A stretch of DNA of 20,028 nt from a virus, in IMG/VR virus record IMGVR_UViG_3300037427_001144, positions 1 through 20,028 of that record, one strand, 5' to 3'. The notes below the pieces were generated by a model. That model was not told where the DNA came from, made no database searches, and was given only the letters and a program-made list of their open reading frames with translations. A program made the position numbers and the translations under genes. This document shows, piece after piece, positions 5,941-12,873 of this stretch. Every line of letters begins with the position of its first letter. Within the stretch, counting starts at the first letter, position 1.

Positions 5941-6972
5941 CTATTTAGTAGGAAGTTTCCCTGTATCTTTGTATGTTTTCAACTCTCCAAAAAGAGTAGG
6001 AAAAAATACTTCTTCGGGATATTCAAACGTACCGTTCTTTTTTGCATTGTGGATTGCAAGACCAGCAGCTTCAATTTCATCAAGTGTGCGTCCGATTGCA
6101 CCAGACTTTCTCTTCCGTATATCCTTGTGTTTTTTCACATCACCAGAGTTAAAGTACCAAAGATACTTAGTATAAGAAGTAAGAATAGAAGGGTCTTTGA
6201 TAATGTTCCTTATCATCTTGAGTGCGTTACGGGCTTCATAGTCCTCAGAAGTCCATTCCGCTGTAATCTTTTCTACTTTTGCGTTAGTGGTTTCCATTTC
6301 TGTGGCAACAATCCCATTACGTTCCTTTTCAGTAAGAGGAACCGCAATCTCTTTTGTAATACCCATTTCAGTCCAGATGACAGGAAGTGCTTTATTAATT
6401 TCTGATTCAGTAGCCTTCATATCTTTGAGGGCGTCAATGATATTCTTTCGTAGATTTTTCTTAGTAGAAGGAATAGTCTTTTCTGCAATCATATTCATAA
6501 TCTTGACAGGAAGGTCACGACCCTTTCTCTCATTCTTAACCATCTCTGTAGTCTTTGCGTTTTCACGGGCTTTCCACACACCTCTCCAATAGGCGGCAGA
6601 CTTACCCTCAAAGTCAAAGAATTCAACCACTACAAAATACATGGTAGGAATCTCAAGTCCATCGTGTGCAGTGACACGATGCCATCCAGTTTCAAGTGCA
6701 TACATAGAAACCCCATTCTTCAACTTTCCAGTAAAAGACATGGTAGGACCCATGTAAATCTTGGGGAGATAAGTACCATTCTTGATAGATGATTCAAATT
6801 CTGCAATTGTCTTGGGGGTATCATCAAGTTCAGAGCGAACATCGTTAGTCCAATCTTCAGTACCATAACCTTCAAGATATTTCGTATACTCAAAGTTATC
6901 AATAATACCTATAACTCGCATACCAGGCGACTTAGGAAGATTTTCATTTATTTCGGGTGGACGTATAACCAT
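5941..6972 (-). CDS. ParB-like domain protein
   Basis: A 343-residue protein. ETGWHRVTAHDGLEIPTMYFVVVEF (motif at about 94-103, ending TAH) matches the GxHRxxAh box of ParB/Srx-like domains, and IAEFESSIKNGTYLPKI before it fits their N-terminal helix. The C-terminal two thirds are charged and helical without a recognised motif. ParB-like domains can bind or cut DNA or hydrolyse CTP or ATP; which applies is unknown. Its ATG shares a base with the stop of the HNH-like gene (TAATG), with GAGG upstream, so the two are made together. Chromosome partition is unlikely in a lytic phage; a nuclease or DNA-modification partner role is inference. Confidence 0.6.
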   Translation of the reverse strand: MVIRPPEINENLPKSPGMRVIGIIDNFEYTKYLEGYGTEDWTNDVRSELDDTPKTIAEFESSIKNGTYLPKIYMGPTMSFTGKLKNGVSMYALETGWHRVTAHDGLEIPTMYFVVVEFFDFEGKSAAYWRGVWKARENAKTTEMVKNERKGRDLPVKIMNMIAEKTIPSTKKNLRKNIIDALKDMKATESEINKALPVIWTEMGITKEIAVPLTEKERNGIVATEMETTNAKVEKITAEWTSEDYEARNALKMIRNIIKDPSILTSYTKYLWYFNSGDVKKHKDIRKRKSGAIGRTLDEIEAAGLAIHNAKKNGTFEYPEEVFFPTLFGELKTYKDTGKLPTK

Positions 6973-7553
6973 TATATAACCTCATTCAAATATTTTTTCT
7001 CGTATTCTGTGAACCAATCTGGAACGAGATTTTCCAGTGCGAATGTCCCTTTAGGAACATAATTACCAGTTTTAGAGTTCAACCATCGTATTTTTTTGTA
7101 CTTATTTACAGTCAACTCTGGAACCTTGATTTCACCGTTAGTATTAATATAACGGGCATCTTCATTTTCTTTAGATGTCAACCATACAATAGTACGCAAA
7201 TCATAGAATGACTTCGCATAAAGTGCTTCGTCTTTCATAAGTTCCCTATTGGTGTCCATCATTGCAAGCCACCACATTCGGGGAGAAACAAAATGGTCGG
7301 GAGTCTTTTTCTTCAATCCCTTTGCATCAAACGAAACATATCCACTGTTATTGTAACCACAACGAGTTACCTTATACCAGAAGTCACCAGCTATAGCGGT
7401 TCTGTCATGCGAATCACGTTTGTCCCAAGTATCATATATGGATGTACCATTCATATATTCATTCCAGAGTGAGAACTTTCGTTCCCAATCCTCAAGGAGA
7501 TGCCCCTCAAGAATTTCTTTTCTTTCCAACTCTGTTATTACGTCTAATTTCAT
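6972..7553 (-). CDS. HNH-like protein, first gene of operon
   Basis: A 193-residue protein from ATG at 7553. KKKTPDHFVSPRMWW (about 81-95) followed by a helical stretch and TIVWLTSKENEDAR (121-134) resembles zinc-free HNH/endonuclease-VII-like proteins with a DH motif and a T..EN element, but the match is from pattern memory only. An upstream ATG at 7586 overlaps the -10 box of the promoter at 7578-7606 and cannot be used from that transcript; ATG at 7568 would be nearly leaderless. I therefore chose 7553, which leaves an 18-base leader with no strong ribosome site. The gene heads a roughly 5.5-kb operon reaching to 2050. Confidence 0.6.
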   Translation of the reverse strand: MKLDVITELERKEILEGHLLEDWERKFSLWNEYMNGTSIYDTWDKRDSHDRTAIAGDFWYKVTRCGYNNSGYVSFDAKGLKKKTPDHFVSPRMWWLAMMDTNRELMKDEALYAKSFYDLRTIVWLTSKENEDARYINTNGEIKVPELTVNKYKKIRWLNSKTGNYVPKGTFALENLVPDWFTEYEKKYLNEVI

Positions 7554-7577
7554 CTTATGTCTGTTCATTATAACTAT

Positions 7578-7606
7578 AGTATACACAATGGATTATACTA
7601 TGTCAA
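7578..7606 (-). promoter_or_regulatory. Sigma-70-type early promoter (TTGACA-17-TATACT)
   Basis: On the minus strand: TTGACA at 7606-7601, a 17-base spacer, TATACT at 7583-7578. Predicted start is A at about 7571. It drives the HNH-like/ParB-like/iron-sulfur/modification operon. Confidence 0.85.
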
Positions 7607-7607
7607 G

Positions 7608-7653
7608 TAAAAAGATTCAAGGGGATTTCATTTTTGAGGTTTCGGTATCCCCT
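7608..7653 (-). terminator. Candidate terminator of the 8871-7719 operon
   Basis: On the minus strand AGGGGAT (7653-7647) pairs with ATCCCCT (7626-7620) around a 20-base loop, followed by TGAATCTTTTT. The next promoter starts immediately after. A second inverted repeat, TTGCAC/GTGCAA (7666-7671 with 7684-7689), lies between this and the preceding gene. Confidence 0.5.
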
Positions 7654-7718
7654 AATTCAACCGATTTGCACTTCTTAATAGGTGTGCAATAACCATAGTC
7701 CAATAGTTCTTACCCCAT

Positions 7719-8006
7719 TCACCCTTCACATTCAAGAGCGCCAAATGGGCGTTTGCAATCCTCTTCTCTGTTGAGTCTGTCAATTTCTTCATACTCCTTC
7801 ATCTGATCTATTAAATCCATAAAGATTTCAAACATATTCCTAATTTTAAGAGTATCATCCTCTTTAGGAATACATAAAACCTTTGCATCTGGATCTTGTT
7901 TCATTATAGTTACTCTTGCATCCAAACAAGACTTCATGTTAGGCATCTCAGTAGTGTGATTTACTCCACCACCTAATGCGGTTATTATTAAAAGGGCCTT
8001 TATCAT
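7719..8006 (-). CDS. Small exported-type protein with cysteine pair
   Basis: A 95-residue protein of unknown function. It starts MIKALLIITALGGGVNH, a plausible short signal or anchor. It continues with MPNMKSCLDARVTIM and AKVLCIPKED, two cysteines about 22 residues apart, a plan shared by the 5353 protein; the C-terminus is charged with two further cysteines (EEDCKRPFGALECEG). I chose ATG at 8006, which has GGGAG 5 bases upstream and overlaps the previous stop (ATGA); the longer start at 8018 lacks a site and would add MGED before the hydrophobic segment. It is the last gene of the early operon behind the 8900 promoter. Confidence 0.7.
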   Translation of the reverse strand: MIKALLIITALGGGVNHTTEMPNMKSCLDARVTIMKQDPDAKVLCIPKEDDTLKIRNMFEIFMDLIDQMKEYEEIDRLNREEDCKRPFGALECEG

Positions 8007-8320
8007 ATCTTCTCCCATCCCATTGATTCACACTTATACTTATCTTTCCCGACAAGTATCATGTCACCAACACTAGTTGAACGACAACCCTTACCATCAA
8101 ACATCTTAGTAACTTCTGGGTTGTTGTACCACGCATCCTCTATAGAGTTTGTTTTCATAAATGCAAACTCCAATTTTTCCGTAGTAGTCATATCTGACTT
8201 TACTTCTACTATGGCAACAGTATGCGGTGTTTCATCAAAGGCTGCATGTATTACTGCAACCGTTTCTTTAGGGTTCTCTATCGCATCAAGAGTACCCAAC
8301 AATGCATCTAATTTACTCAT
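8003..8320 (-). CDS. Hypothetical protein with RSTSVGD motif
   Basis: A 105-residue protein. Its C-terminal half reads KLEFAFMKTNSIEDAWYNN and then RSTSVGDMILVGKDKYKC, a pattern found in many small phage and plasmid proteins (tN..w......RStSvGD.i......y.c...G), possibly related to YodL-type domains. Function is unknown. ATG at 8320 overlaps the stop of the 44-residue gene as ATGA and has GGTGG upstream, so I prefer it to the ATG four codons earlier. The next gene also overlaps as ATGA, so at least three genes here are coupled. Confidence 0.75.
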   Translation of the reverse strand: MSKLDALLGTLDAIENPKETVAVIHAAFDETPHTVAIVEVKSDMTTTEKLEFAFMKTNSIEDAWYNNPEVTKMFDGKGCRSTSVGDMILVGKDKYKCESMGWEKI

Positions 8321-8451
8321 CCAAACCACCATAATCCAAGAGGAAAACTTAAAAGTATTGCACAGAAAACTGTCTCACCAGCTATTCTGTTGAACCTTAC
8401 CCAAAAGGCTCTCTTTGCATGATACTTCTTTGCAATTTCTTCATTTGTCAC
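8317..8451 (-). CDS. 44-residue membrane peptide, GTG start
   Basis: A short gene that uses a GTG start. It encodes 44 residues beginning MTNEEIAKKYHAKRAFWVRF, followed by a single hydrophobic segment (about 27-42, VFCAILLSFPLGLWWF) that ends almost at the C-terminus. The basic N-terminal half and C-terminal anchor suggest an inner-membrane peptide with its N-terminus in the cytoplasm. AAGGAG lies 7 bases before the GTG, and the GTG shares its G with the upstream TAG. The stop overlaps the next ATG (ATGA). Packing on both sides and the strong ribosome site make it convincing; the function is unknown. Small phage membrane peptides often inhibit lysis or host functions, but nothing here shows that. 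Confidence 0.75.
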   Translation of the reverse strand: MTNEEIAKKYHAKRAFWVRFNRIAGETVFCAILLSFPLGLWWFG

Positions 8452-8657
8452 TAGGTTTCTCCTTCAATAATTTCCATTGCTTTCTTTGCAGACCACACTT
8501 CGTCCCACATCTCTTTCTTCCAGACTGCAAACGCATCAATTGTGCTGTTCTTGACACAGTATGGATTTTTCTCAATGAAGATTAGCACTTCCTCAAAAGT
8601 CATTCCAAGAAATTCTGCTTCTTTCTTCAAAATAGTTGTTGCACCTTTAAGACGCAT
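8451..8657 (-). CDS. Small hypothetical protein
   Basis: A 68-residue, probably helical protein that I do not recognise (FLGMTFEEVLIFIEKNPY, VWKKEMWDEVW). The first helices have a pattern that could fit a small DNA-binding or adaptor fold, but there is no diagnostic motif. AGGAGG lies 6 bases before the ATG, an excellent ribosome site placed inside the end of the upstream gene (11-base overlap). Confidence 0.7.
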   Translation of the reverse strand: MRLKGATTILKKEAEFLGMTFEEVLIFIEKNPYCVKNSTIDAFAVWKKEMWDEVWSAKKAMEIIEGET

Positions 8658-8871
8658 AATAAACCTCCTCTGTATAGTGACCGATAGGACTTAATTTACC
8701 AACGGCATCATTGATTTCACTCATCAACATCCAAGTATGAGAACCATTCTCCCACTTAACCTTAACTTCTGGGTTGGCAAAAGTTTCAAATGCAATATCA
8801 TCAACCTCACCAAAAGACAGTGGTATCATCGCACCGTAATTTCCAATAATTTTTGTTCCTAATTCAACCAT
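8647..8871 (-). CDS. Small hypothetical protein, first in early operon
   Basis: A 74-residue protein with beta-rich character (VKVKWENGSHTWML) and no recognised family. A GAGAGAG-type ribosome site precedes the ATG. The promoter at 8900-8928 gives a leader of about 20 bases, so this is the first gene of the set running to 7719. Confidence 0.7.
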   Translation of the reverse strand: MVELGTKIIGNYGAMIPLSFGEVDDIAFETFANPEVKVKWENGSHTWMLMSEINDAVGKLSPIGHYTEEVYYAS

Positions 8872-8899
8872 ATTTTCTCTCTCTCTTGATTATATTATT

Positions 8900-8928
8900 A
8901 GTATACCAGCTAGAATAAGGTTTGTCAA
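8900..8928 (-). promoter_or_regulatory. Sigma-70-type early promoter (TTGACA-17-TATACT)
   Basis: On the minus strand: TTGACA at 8928-8923, a 17-base spacer ending TGG, TATACT at 8905-8900, predicted start about 8893. It lies in the gap between the 9208 and 8871 genes. Confidence 0.85.
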
Positions 8929-8941
8929 GAAAAAAGCGACC

Positions 8942-9208
8942 TTATAAGTCCTTGATTTCATTGAGAATCCAAACTTTTTTCTTACTTTTTCCTACAGTAA
9001 ACTCAGAAAATCCCTCTGGAATGGGTATATTCCACCCATTTTTACGGGCGATTCCCACACTAGGAAACACACCAGATAGGTGCATTATGTGTGCCATTAA
9101 CCAATTATCCTCAATATGCCATGCAGAGTCCTTATCTTCCCAGAACCCGAAAGACTTCATATCCTTCTCTGACATTTTAGGATGGATGAAATTGAACTCG
9201 TTTGACAT
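8942..9208 (-). CDS. Conserved phage hypothetical protein (GVFPSVG type)
   Basis: An 88-residue protein containing DNWLMAHIMHLSGVFPSVG and ARKNGWNIPIPEGFSEFTVG. I recall this as a recurrent small protein of marine T4-like phages and some bacteria, with the signature H..GvfPSvg.ARKNGW..PIP.G...F.vGK; no function is known to me. AGAGAGG lies 7 bases before the ATG. The promoter at 9238-9266 lies just upstream, and another promoter lies directly after its stop. Confidence 0.8.
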   Translation of the reverse strand: MSNEFNFIHPKMSEKDMKSFGFWEDKDSAWHIEDNWLMAHIMHLSGVFPSVGIARKNGWNIPIPEGFSEFTVGKSKKKVWILNEIKDL

Positions 9209-9237
9209 ATTATAACCTCTCTCTTGACTATGTTCTT

Positions 9238-9266
9238 ATAGTACCATAGTCAGTAGAGTTTGTCAA
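9238..9266 (-). promoter_or_regulatory. Sigma-70-type early promoter (TTGACA-17-TACTAT)
   Basis: On the minus strand: TTGACA at 9266-9261, a 17-base spacer ending TGG, TACTAT at 9243-9238. Its upstream element is the second copy of the 25-base repeat and overlaps the last codons of the nitroreductase-like gene. Confidence 0.8.
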
Positions 9267-9282
9267 CAGCTAATTTCATTTA
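9258..9282. repeat. 25-base repeat, copy 2 (copy 1 at 1840-1864)
   Basis: Identical to copy 1 at 24 of 25 bases. Here it includes the stop codon of the nitroreductase-like gene, so the conserved bases serve both as coding end and promoter upstream element. Confidence 0.7.
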
Positions 9283-10064
9283 AATTGAGTTATTTTTCCC
9301 CAATAGGGTTTGGATCGGAATTTTCTACCATAATCACCTACTACATGTCCCAAACCTAGTAAAAATGCAAAGTTTTTAGTAAGGTCTGTACTCTTAGTTG
9401 CGTCTGGGAATAATGGTATTGTGGGTTTGTTCTTTATGAATCTTACACATTGACAAAATGATGCATCTATGTTATTTTGATTTGCAATGACAGCTATGGA
9501 GTATCCCACCATACTAGTAGCCATTATGAAATGTGTTTTCCAAGAGTTTTCATCAGAAATATACACATCAGACCTTCTATAGACTTTGGGTTCATATGTG
9601 AATTTGATTAACCAAGGTGCAAGAACCTGTGTATTAAATGCATATTCCATCTCTGGAACTTCATCATTCTCTTCTGTAGTATAACACCCCCTGTTCATGA
9701 CAACCTGTAATTTCTTCTCATCTGTATCTGGTTCTTCTTTTCTCAACTTAGTATACAGTTCTATATTCTCCATGTATTGTTTCCTATTCTTCTGAATAGT
9801 TTTCAAACTTAAATCTTTGGGTAGTTGTCGTCCATCACCATTCTTCAGACATATTGTATGGTCAAGGAGTTCTTCTTTCTCCTTCTTATATTTGGGCCCA
9901 TATACCTCTAATCTGAAATCATAACAGTCATTTTTTACAGGAGTATTTCTCACCGCATGGTCTATGATTTCTGTTATAGCTTGTTTGGAGGGAATTTTGT
10001 CTTGGTCAAATACACGGTAATTTTGTCTGCGTTTCAATCCGTGATCTATATCAATGAAGTCCAT
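9276..10064 (-). CDS. Nitroreductase-like protein
   Basis: A 262-residue protein. RRQNYRVFDQDKIPSKQAI near residue 12, followed by DHAVRNTPVKNDCYDFRLEVYG, has the layout of nitroreductase/flavin oxidoreductases (RRS.R.F....I....l..il..A...Ps..N.qPw...V). A hydrophobic helix with glycines (MATSMVGYSIAVIANQNN) falls where the dimer and flavin contacts usually lie. Key flavin-binding residues cannot be verified by eye, so it may have lost catalysis. Its ATG overlaps the kinase stop (TAATG), which puts it at the end of the baseplate operon. Why a redox-type protein should be made late, with tail genes, is unclear. Confidence 0.6.
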   Translation of the reverse strand: MDFIDIDHGLKRRQNYRVFDQDKIPSKQAITEIIDHAVRNTPVKNDCYDFRLEVYGPKYKKEKEELLDHTICLKNGDGRQLPKDLSLKTIQKNRKQYMENIELYTKLRKEEPDTDEKKLQVVMNRGCYTTEENDEVPEMEYAFNTQVLAPWLIKFTYEPKVYRRSDVYISDENSWKTHFIMATSMVGYSIAVIANQNNIDASFCQCVRFIKNKPTIPLFPDATKSTDLTKNFAFLLGLGHVVGDYGRKFRSKPYWGKITQFK

Positions 10065-10726
10065 TATCTTTTCTTCTTTTGCAACTCCATTGCAATCCAG
10101 TTCTTAGCTCTGGTGTTAGATACTTTTTTCCTCAGTAACCCTTGTACTCGTTTCCATACAGAACTGAATACGTCCTCACCAGCGTCATTATTATCTACTA
10201 CAACAAATCCTGACCTAAACATACTATTGAATTTACCTATATTAGCTTGTACATCTTTCCATGACTTGACTACTATAGGTTCTGGTACAGAACGAGGGCG
10301 TTCTGCATTACGTTGTAATGCGGTATCTAATGAGGTGTTGACAAATATCATATATGTGTCATATCCTAGTTCTTCTAGTTGTCTTTTCTGATAGAGTATC
10401 TTTTCTGATTCTCTACCTGTACCATCTATGATAAGTCCTAGTCTACCCTCTAGGTAGTTTTCTTTTCTCTTTGCAGTTATCTCTTTTGCACGACCACGAA
10501 TTTCATCCCTATCTTTCTCTTGGGACTTGGGCATCTTTAGAGACAAACCCGCCTGTTTCAACTTTCTCTCAAAGTCATCATCAGAATTAACTACTTTGAG
10601 TCCAGTTCCCCCTGTGGTGCGCCTGACAACATAGGATTTCCCACTGCCAGGCCCACCAGCTAGGAAAAACGCTTTAAATATATTGGGGTCGTAAACTCCC
10701 TCTTGTAATTCGTTGTACGTTTTCAT
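10064..10726 (-). CDS. P-loop kinase, zeta-toxin/polynucleotide-kinase-like
   Basis: A 220-residue P-loop NTPase. FFLAGGPGSGKSYVVRRTTGG (Walker A, GGPGSGKS at 24-31) is followed by VVNSDDDFE and, near residue 100, LIIDGTGRE, as in zeta-toxin and polynucleotide-kinase families, with a likely lid of basic residues (QKRQLEELGYDTYMIFVNT, ALQRNAERPR). Substrate is unknown: UDP-sugar, nucleic acid end or protein are all possible. The short N-terminal MKTYNELQEG is typical of such phage proteins as I recall them. No antitoxin-like partner is adjacent. The start overlaps the small basic gene by 53 bases and lacks a good ribosome site. Confidence 0.75.
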   Translation of the reverse strand: MKTYNELQEGVYDPNIFKAFFLAGGPGSGKSYVVRRTTGGTGLKVVNSDDDFERKLKQAGLSLKMPKSQEKDRDEIRGRAKEITAKRKENYLEGRLGLIIDGTGRESEKILYQKRQLEELGYDTYMIFVNTSLDTALQRNAERPRSVPEPIVVKSWKDVQANIGKFNSMFRSGFVVVDNNDAGEDVFSSVWKRVQGLLRKKVSNTRAKNWIAMELQKKKR

Positions 10727-10856
10727 TATCTGTCTCTACATCTCTGTCTTTAACCAACCTTTGTATAATGTATTTATGTTCTTCTGTAAGTGGAGTGTAA
10801 GTTCTGGTTTGCGATTGGAAGTTCATCTTCTTGATTCGGTTTTTAGTCTTAGCCAT
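10674..10856 (-). CDS. Small basic hypothetical protein
   Basis: A 60-residue protein, MAKTKNRIKKMNFQSQ then TYTPLTEEHKYIIQRLVKDRD. The frame is open for 34 more codons up to 10958, but that would overlap the gp27-like gene; AAAAGGA before ATG at 10856 supports the shorter form. The basic N-terminus suggests nucleic-acid or acidic-protein contact. It overlaps the kinase gene by 53 bases, which makes its coding status less sure than its neighbours. Confidence 0.5.
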   Translation of the reverse strand: MAKTKNRIKKMNFQSQTRTYTPLTEEHKYIIQRLVKDRDVETDNENVQRITRGSLRPQYI

Positions 10857-10923
10857 TTGTTCATTCCTTTTCAGTTTATATTGATTGGGTTTGGTTTTTT
10901 TTGTTGAGATGTGTAACTCCTTT

Positions 10924-12345
10924 CTATCCTTCAACAACATAAATGTCGTTGTATTCATGACCCTTATTAACAGGCCTTGGTTCTATTGAAACTTCAATCT
11001 CTTCATGTTCTACTGCAAAACTGTCTCTCACTAATTCCATATTCATTGTGTGATCCCCACCAAGAACGAAAGTATGTTTGATAGCTTTCACTAGGAACTG
11101 TCCTTGGACAAATGCATCAAATTTGTCCTTTTCTCCCTCTACCTTATCTGTTTGTTTCTTGGGTAAGTCTACATTCACCATATCGCCGGCACTAACAACA
11201 GTATTTCCCATTGCATCTAGTCTTATCGTGATTGCATCCATAATCTGATTGATTTGTGATTTCCTTCTCTGTACCCATGTTTCTGGTTTATAACCAACAA
11301 AACTGTTGTTACCCGCTCCATCTGAAAAGGATGGGTCAAAGAAATCATTTTGATGTTCTACGGTTGATGTCATTATTATTTTACCTACACCATCAGATAT
11401 TCTATCTTTACCATGTTTACTAATACCATGTCCAGACTTACTATACAGGGGATGACCACCCCCTATGTGTTGTTCATAGTCAAATCTATCTAGGTAATTG
11501 TAGTCTGTAACAGAGAATGACTTTGTATGTGTATTGTGTGTTATTAGTCTAGAGTTTAATACCCCTGTAGCCATATCCATCATAGAATCATTGGTTGAAA
11601 GTGTTAAACCCCGAATAGCTTGCAGTCCTTTTAGAATAGGTGGTTGTCCCTTAGTTAATTCCTTCTCCATTTCTATCTTTTTATAGTCCCATCTGGGTTT
11701 CTGTGCAATACAACTGTCTATAGTTCGGAAATGCATACCCTTAGTGGACTCCCAAAATGCATATACAGGACAGGGAGACATTTGAGTGGTGGTTCCACTT
11801 ATGGCTCTAGGTGCAAGTTTTCTAATAACATCAAAGGGTGATATGTTAGGTGCAATATATCTAATATTTCCATTGGATGGTTCTATATACCTATCCTTCT
11901 CACATTCTACCCTACCTAACATACTGGATACTATGGATGAGACAGAACCATCTAATGACTCTGATACTCTCATCCTAAGATTCCTCATAAGTTCAATAGA
12001 GACAAAATCCAACTTAATGACCTCAGTTTCATTAAGAACCTCTCTGTTTGCCATACCCCTAACATGAAATATATTTTCAGTGAAGTCTAATGACGCCTTA
12101 TCATCTGTCAAAGTCGGAGTCCCAAACTTAATTGAAAGAAACTCTTGACCTATTATTGGGGCGATGTTGGATAGGGAAAATGAGTTGTGTAGGATAAGTT
12201 CACCCGACATGCAACTTTGAAACATATTTTCATACAAAGTTACACCAATTATGTGTGGATGTAGGTTATGTTTTAGTCCAGTGGATGTTAGTAAGTTACA
12301 CTCTAAAAGATCCCACTGTCCAGCTCTCTGGATGGCATCAGTCAT
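10924..12345 (-). CDS. Baseplate hub protein, gp27-like
   Basis: A 473-residue protein, somewhat longer than T4 gp27 (391). MSGELILHNSFSLSNIAPIIG with EFLSIKFGTP is the strand pattern of the hub tube-like domain, and GQFLVKAIKHTFVLGGDHTM with MELVRDSF near the C-terminus matches the closing domain of gp27/VgrG-type hubs. The hub trimer joins the tube to the central spike. It follows the gp53-like gene with no gap (TAAATG). Assignment rests on pattern and position between baseplate genes; no spike (gp5) gene is in the window. Residues from about 215 to 330 may be an insertion relative to T4. Confidence 0.7.
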   Translation of the reverse strand: MTDAIQRAGQWDLLECNLLTSTGLKHNLHPHIIGVTLYENMFQSCMSGELILHNSFSLSNIAPIIGQEFLSIKFGTPTLTDDKASLDFTENIFHVRGMANREVLNETEVIKLDFVSIELMRNLRMRVSESLDGSVSSIVSSMLGRVECEKDRYIEPSNGNIRYIAPNISPFDVIRKLAPRAISGTTTQMSPCPVYAFWESTKGMHFRTIDSCIAQKPRWDYKKIEMEKELTKGQPPILKGLQAIRGLTLSTNDSMMDMATGVLNSRLITHNTHTKSFSVTDYNYLDRFDYEQHIGGGHPLYSKSGHGISKHGKDRISDGVGKIIMTSTVEHQNDFFDPSFSDGAGNNSFVGYKPETWVQRRKSQINQIMDAITIRLDAMGNTVVSAGDMVNVDLPKKQTDKVEGEKDKFDAFVQGQFLVKAIKHTFVLGGDHTMNMELVRDSFAVEHEEIEVSIEPRPVNKGHEYNDIYVVEG

Positions 12346-12873
12346 TTATAATACACTCTGTCCAATAAGTTTTTCAAACTCATCTGTTATTTGTTCTAGG
12401 TAAGAATCATCCAGTAATCGGATTTTCCTTTTCCTGTCTTGTTCGGACTCTTCATGTTCCAAATTAGTTATCGGTGTTGCACTAGGATAATCAGAATTAT
12501 CTGTTCCTATATCTATCTTGATGGTGGTATCACCAGATGTTTGTGCAATCTCATAATGGTGAATTCCACTTGCATTATCATATTTATCGTTTACATAGTC
12601 TAAAAATTGTGGTGTGCTAAGGGGCCAATCATGGTATCTGTCTGTTATGTTATTTAACATTAGAATAATCCAATGGTATTCTGAATTACCATATAACTTA
12701 TGTGCAATACTCTCTGGACTCTCACCTTCTCTTACATCATATGTATCAAACAACATAGTTTCAGATGCAACCTTAGACCTTAATGCAACTCGTTTTAATA
12801 GATTTGTGACAACTGTTTCTTGTCCATCACCGTATGCATCATACACATATAGAGGAAACTTTGAAAAATACAT
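12346..12873 (-). CDS. 53: Baseplate wedge protein gp53-like
   Basis: A 175-residue protein close to the T4 gp53 size (196). The N-terminus MYFSKFPLYVYD and the stretch ESIAHKLYGNSEYHWIILM followed by NNITDRYHDWPL are the characteristic gp53 region, which contains a LysM-like fold. In T4, gp53 binds the inner baseplate wedge and joins wedges around the hub. It sits between gp48-like and gp27-like genes with no intergenic bases, so it is co-transcribed from the late element at 14056-14063. Confidence 0.92.
   Translation of the reverse strand: MYFSKFPLYVYDAYGDGQETVVTNLLKRVALRSKVASETMLFDTYDVREGESPESIAHKLYGNSEYHWIILMLNNITDRYHDWPLSTPQFLDYVNDKYDNASGIHHYEIAQTSGDTTIKIDIGTDNSDYPSATPITNLEHEESEQDRKRKIRLLDDSYLEQITDEFEKLIGQSVL

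Noticed and set aside
9957-10391. A 144-codon plus-strand open frame opposite the kinase
   Set aside because: The kinase has Walker A and downstream motifs. The plus frame lacks a ribosome site and would be antisense within a late operon.
10857-10958. N-terminal extension of the small basic gene up to 10958
   Set aside because: It would overlap the gp27-like gene, and the ATG at 10856 has a good ribosome site, so the extension is probably not translated.
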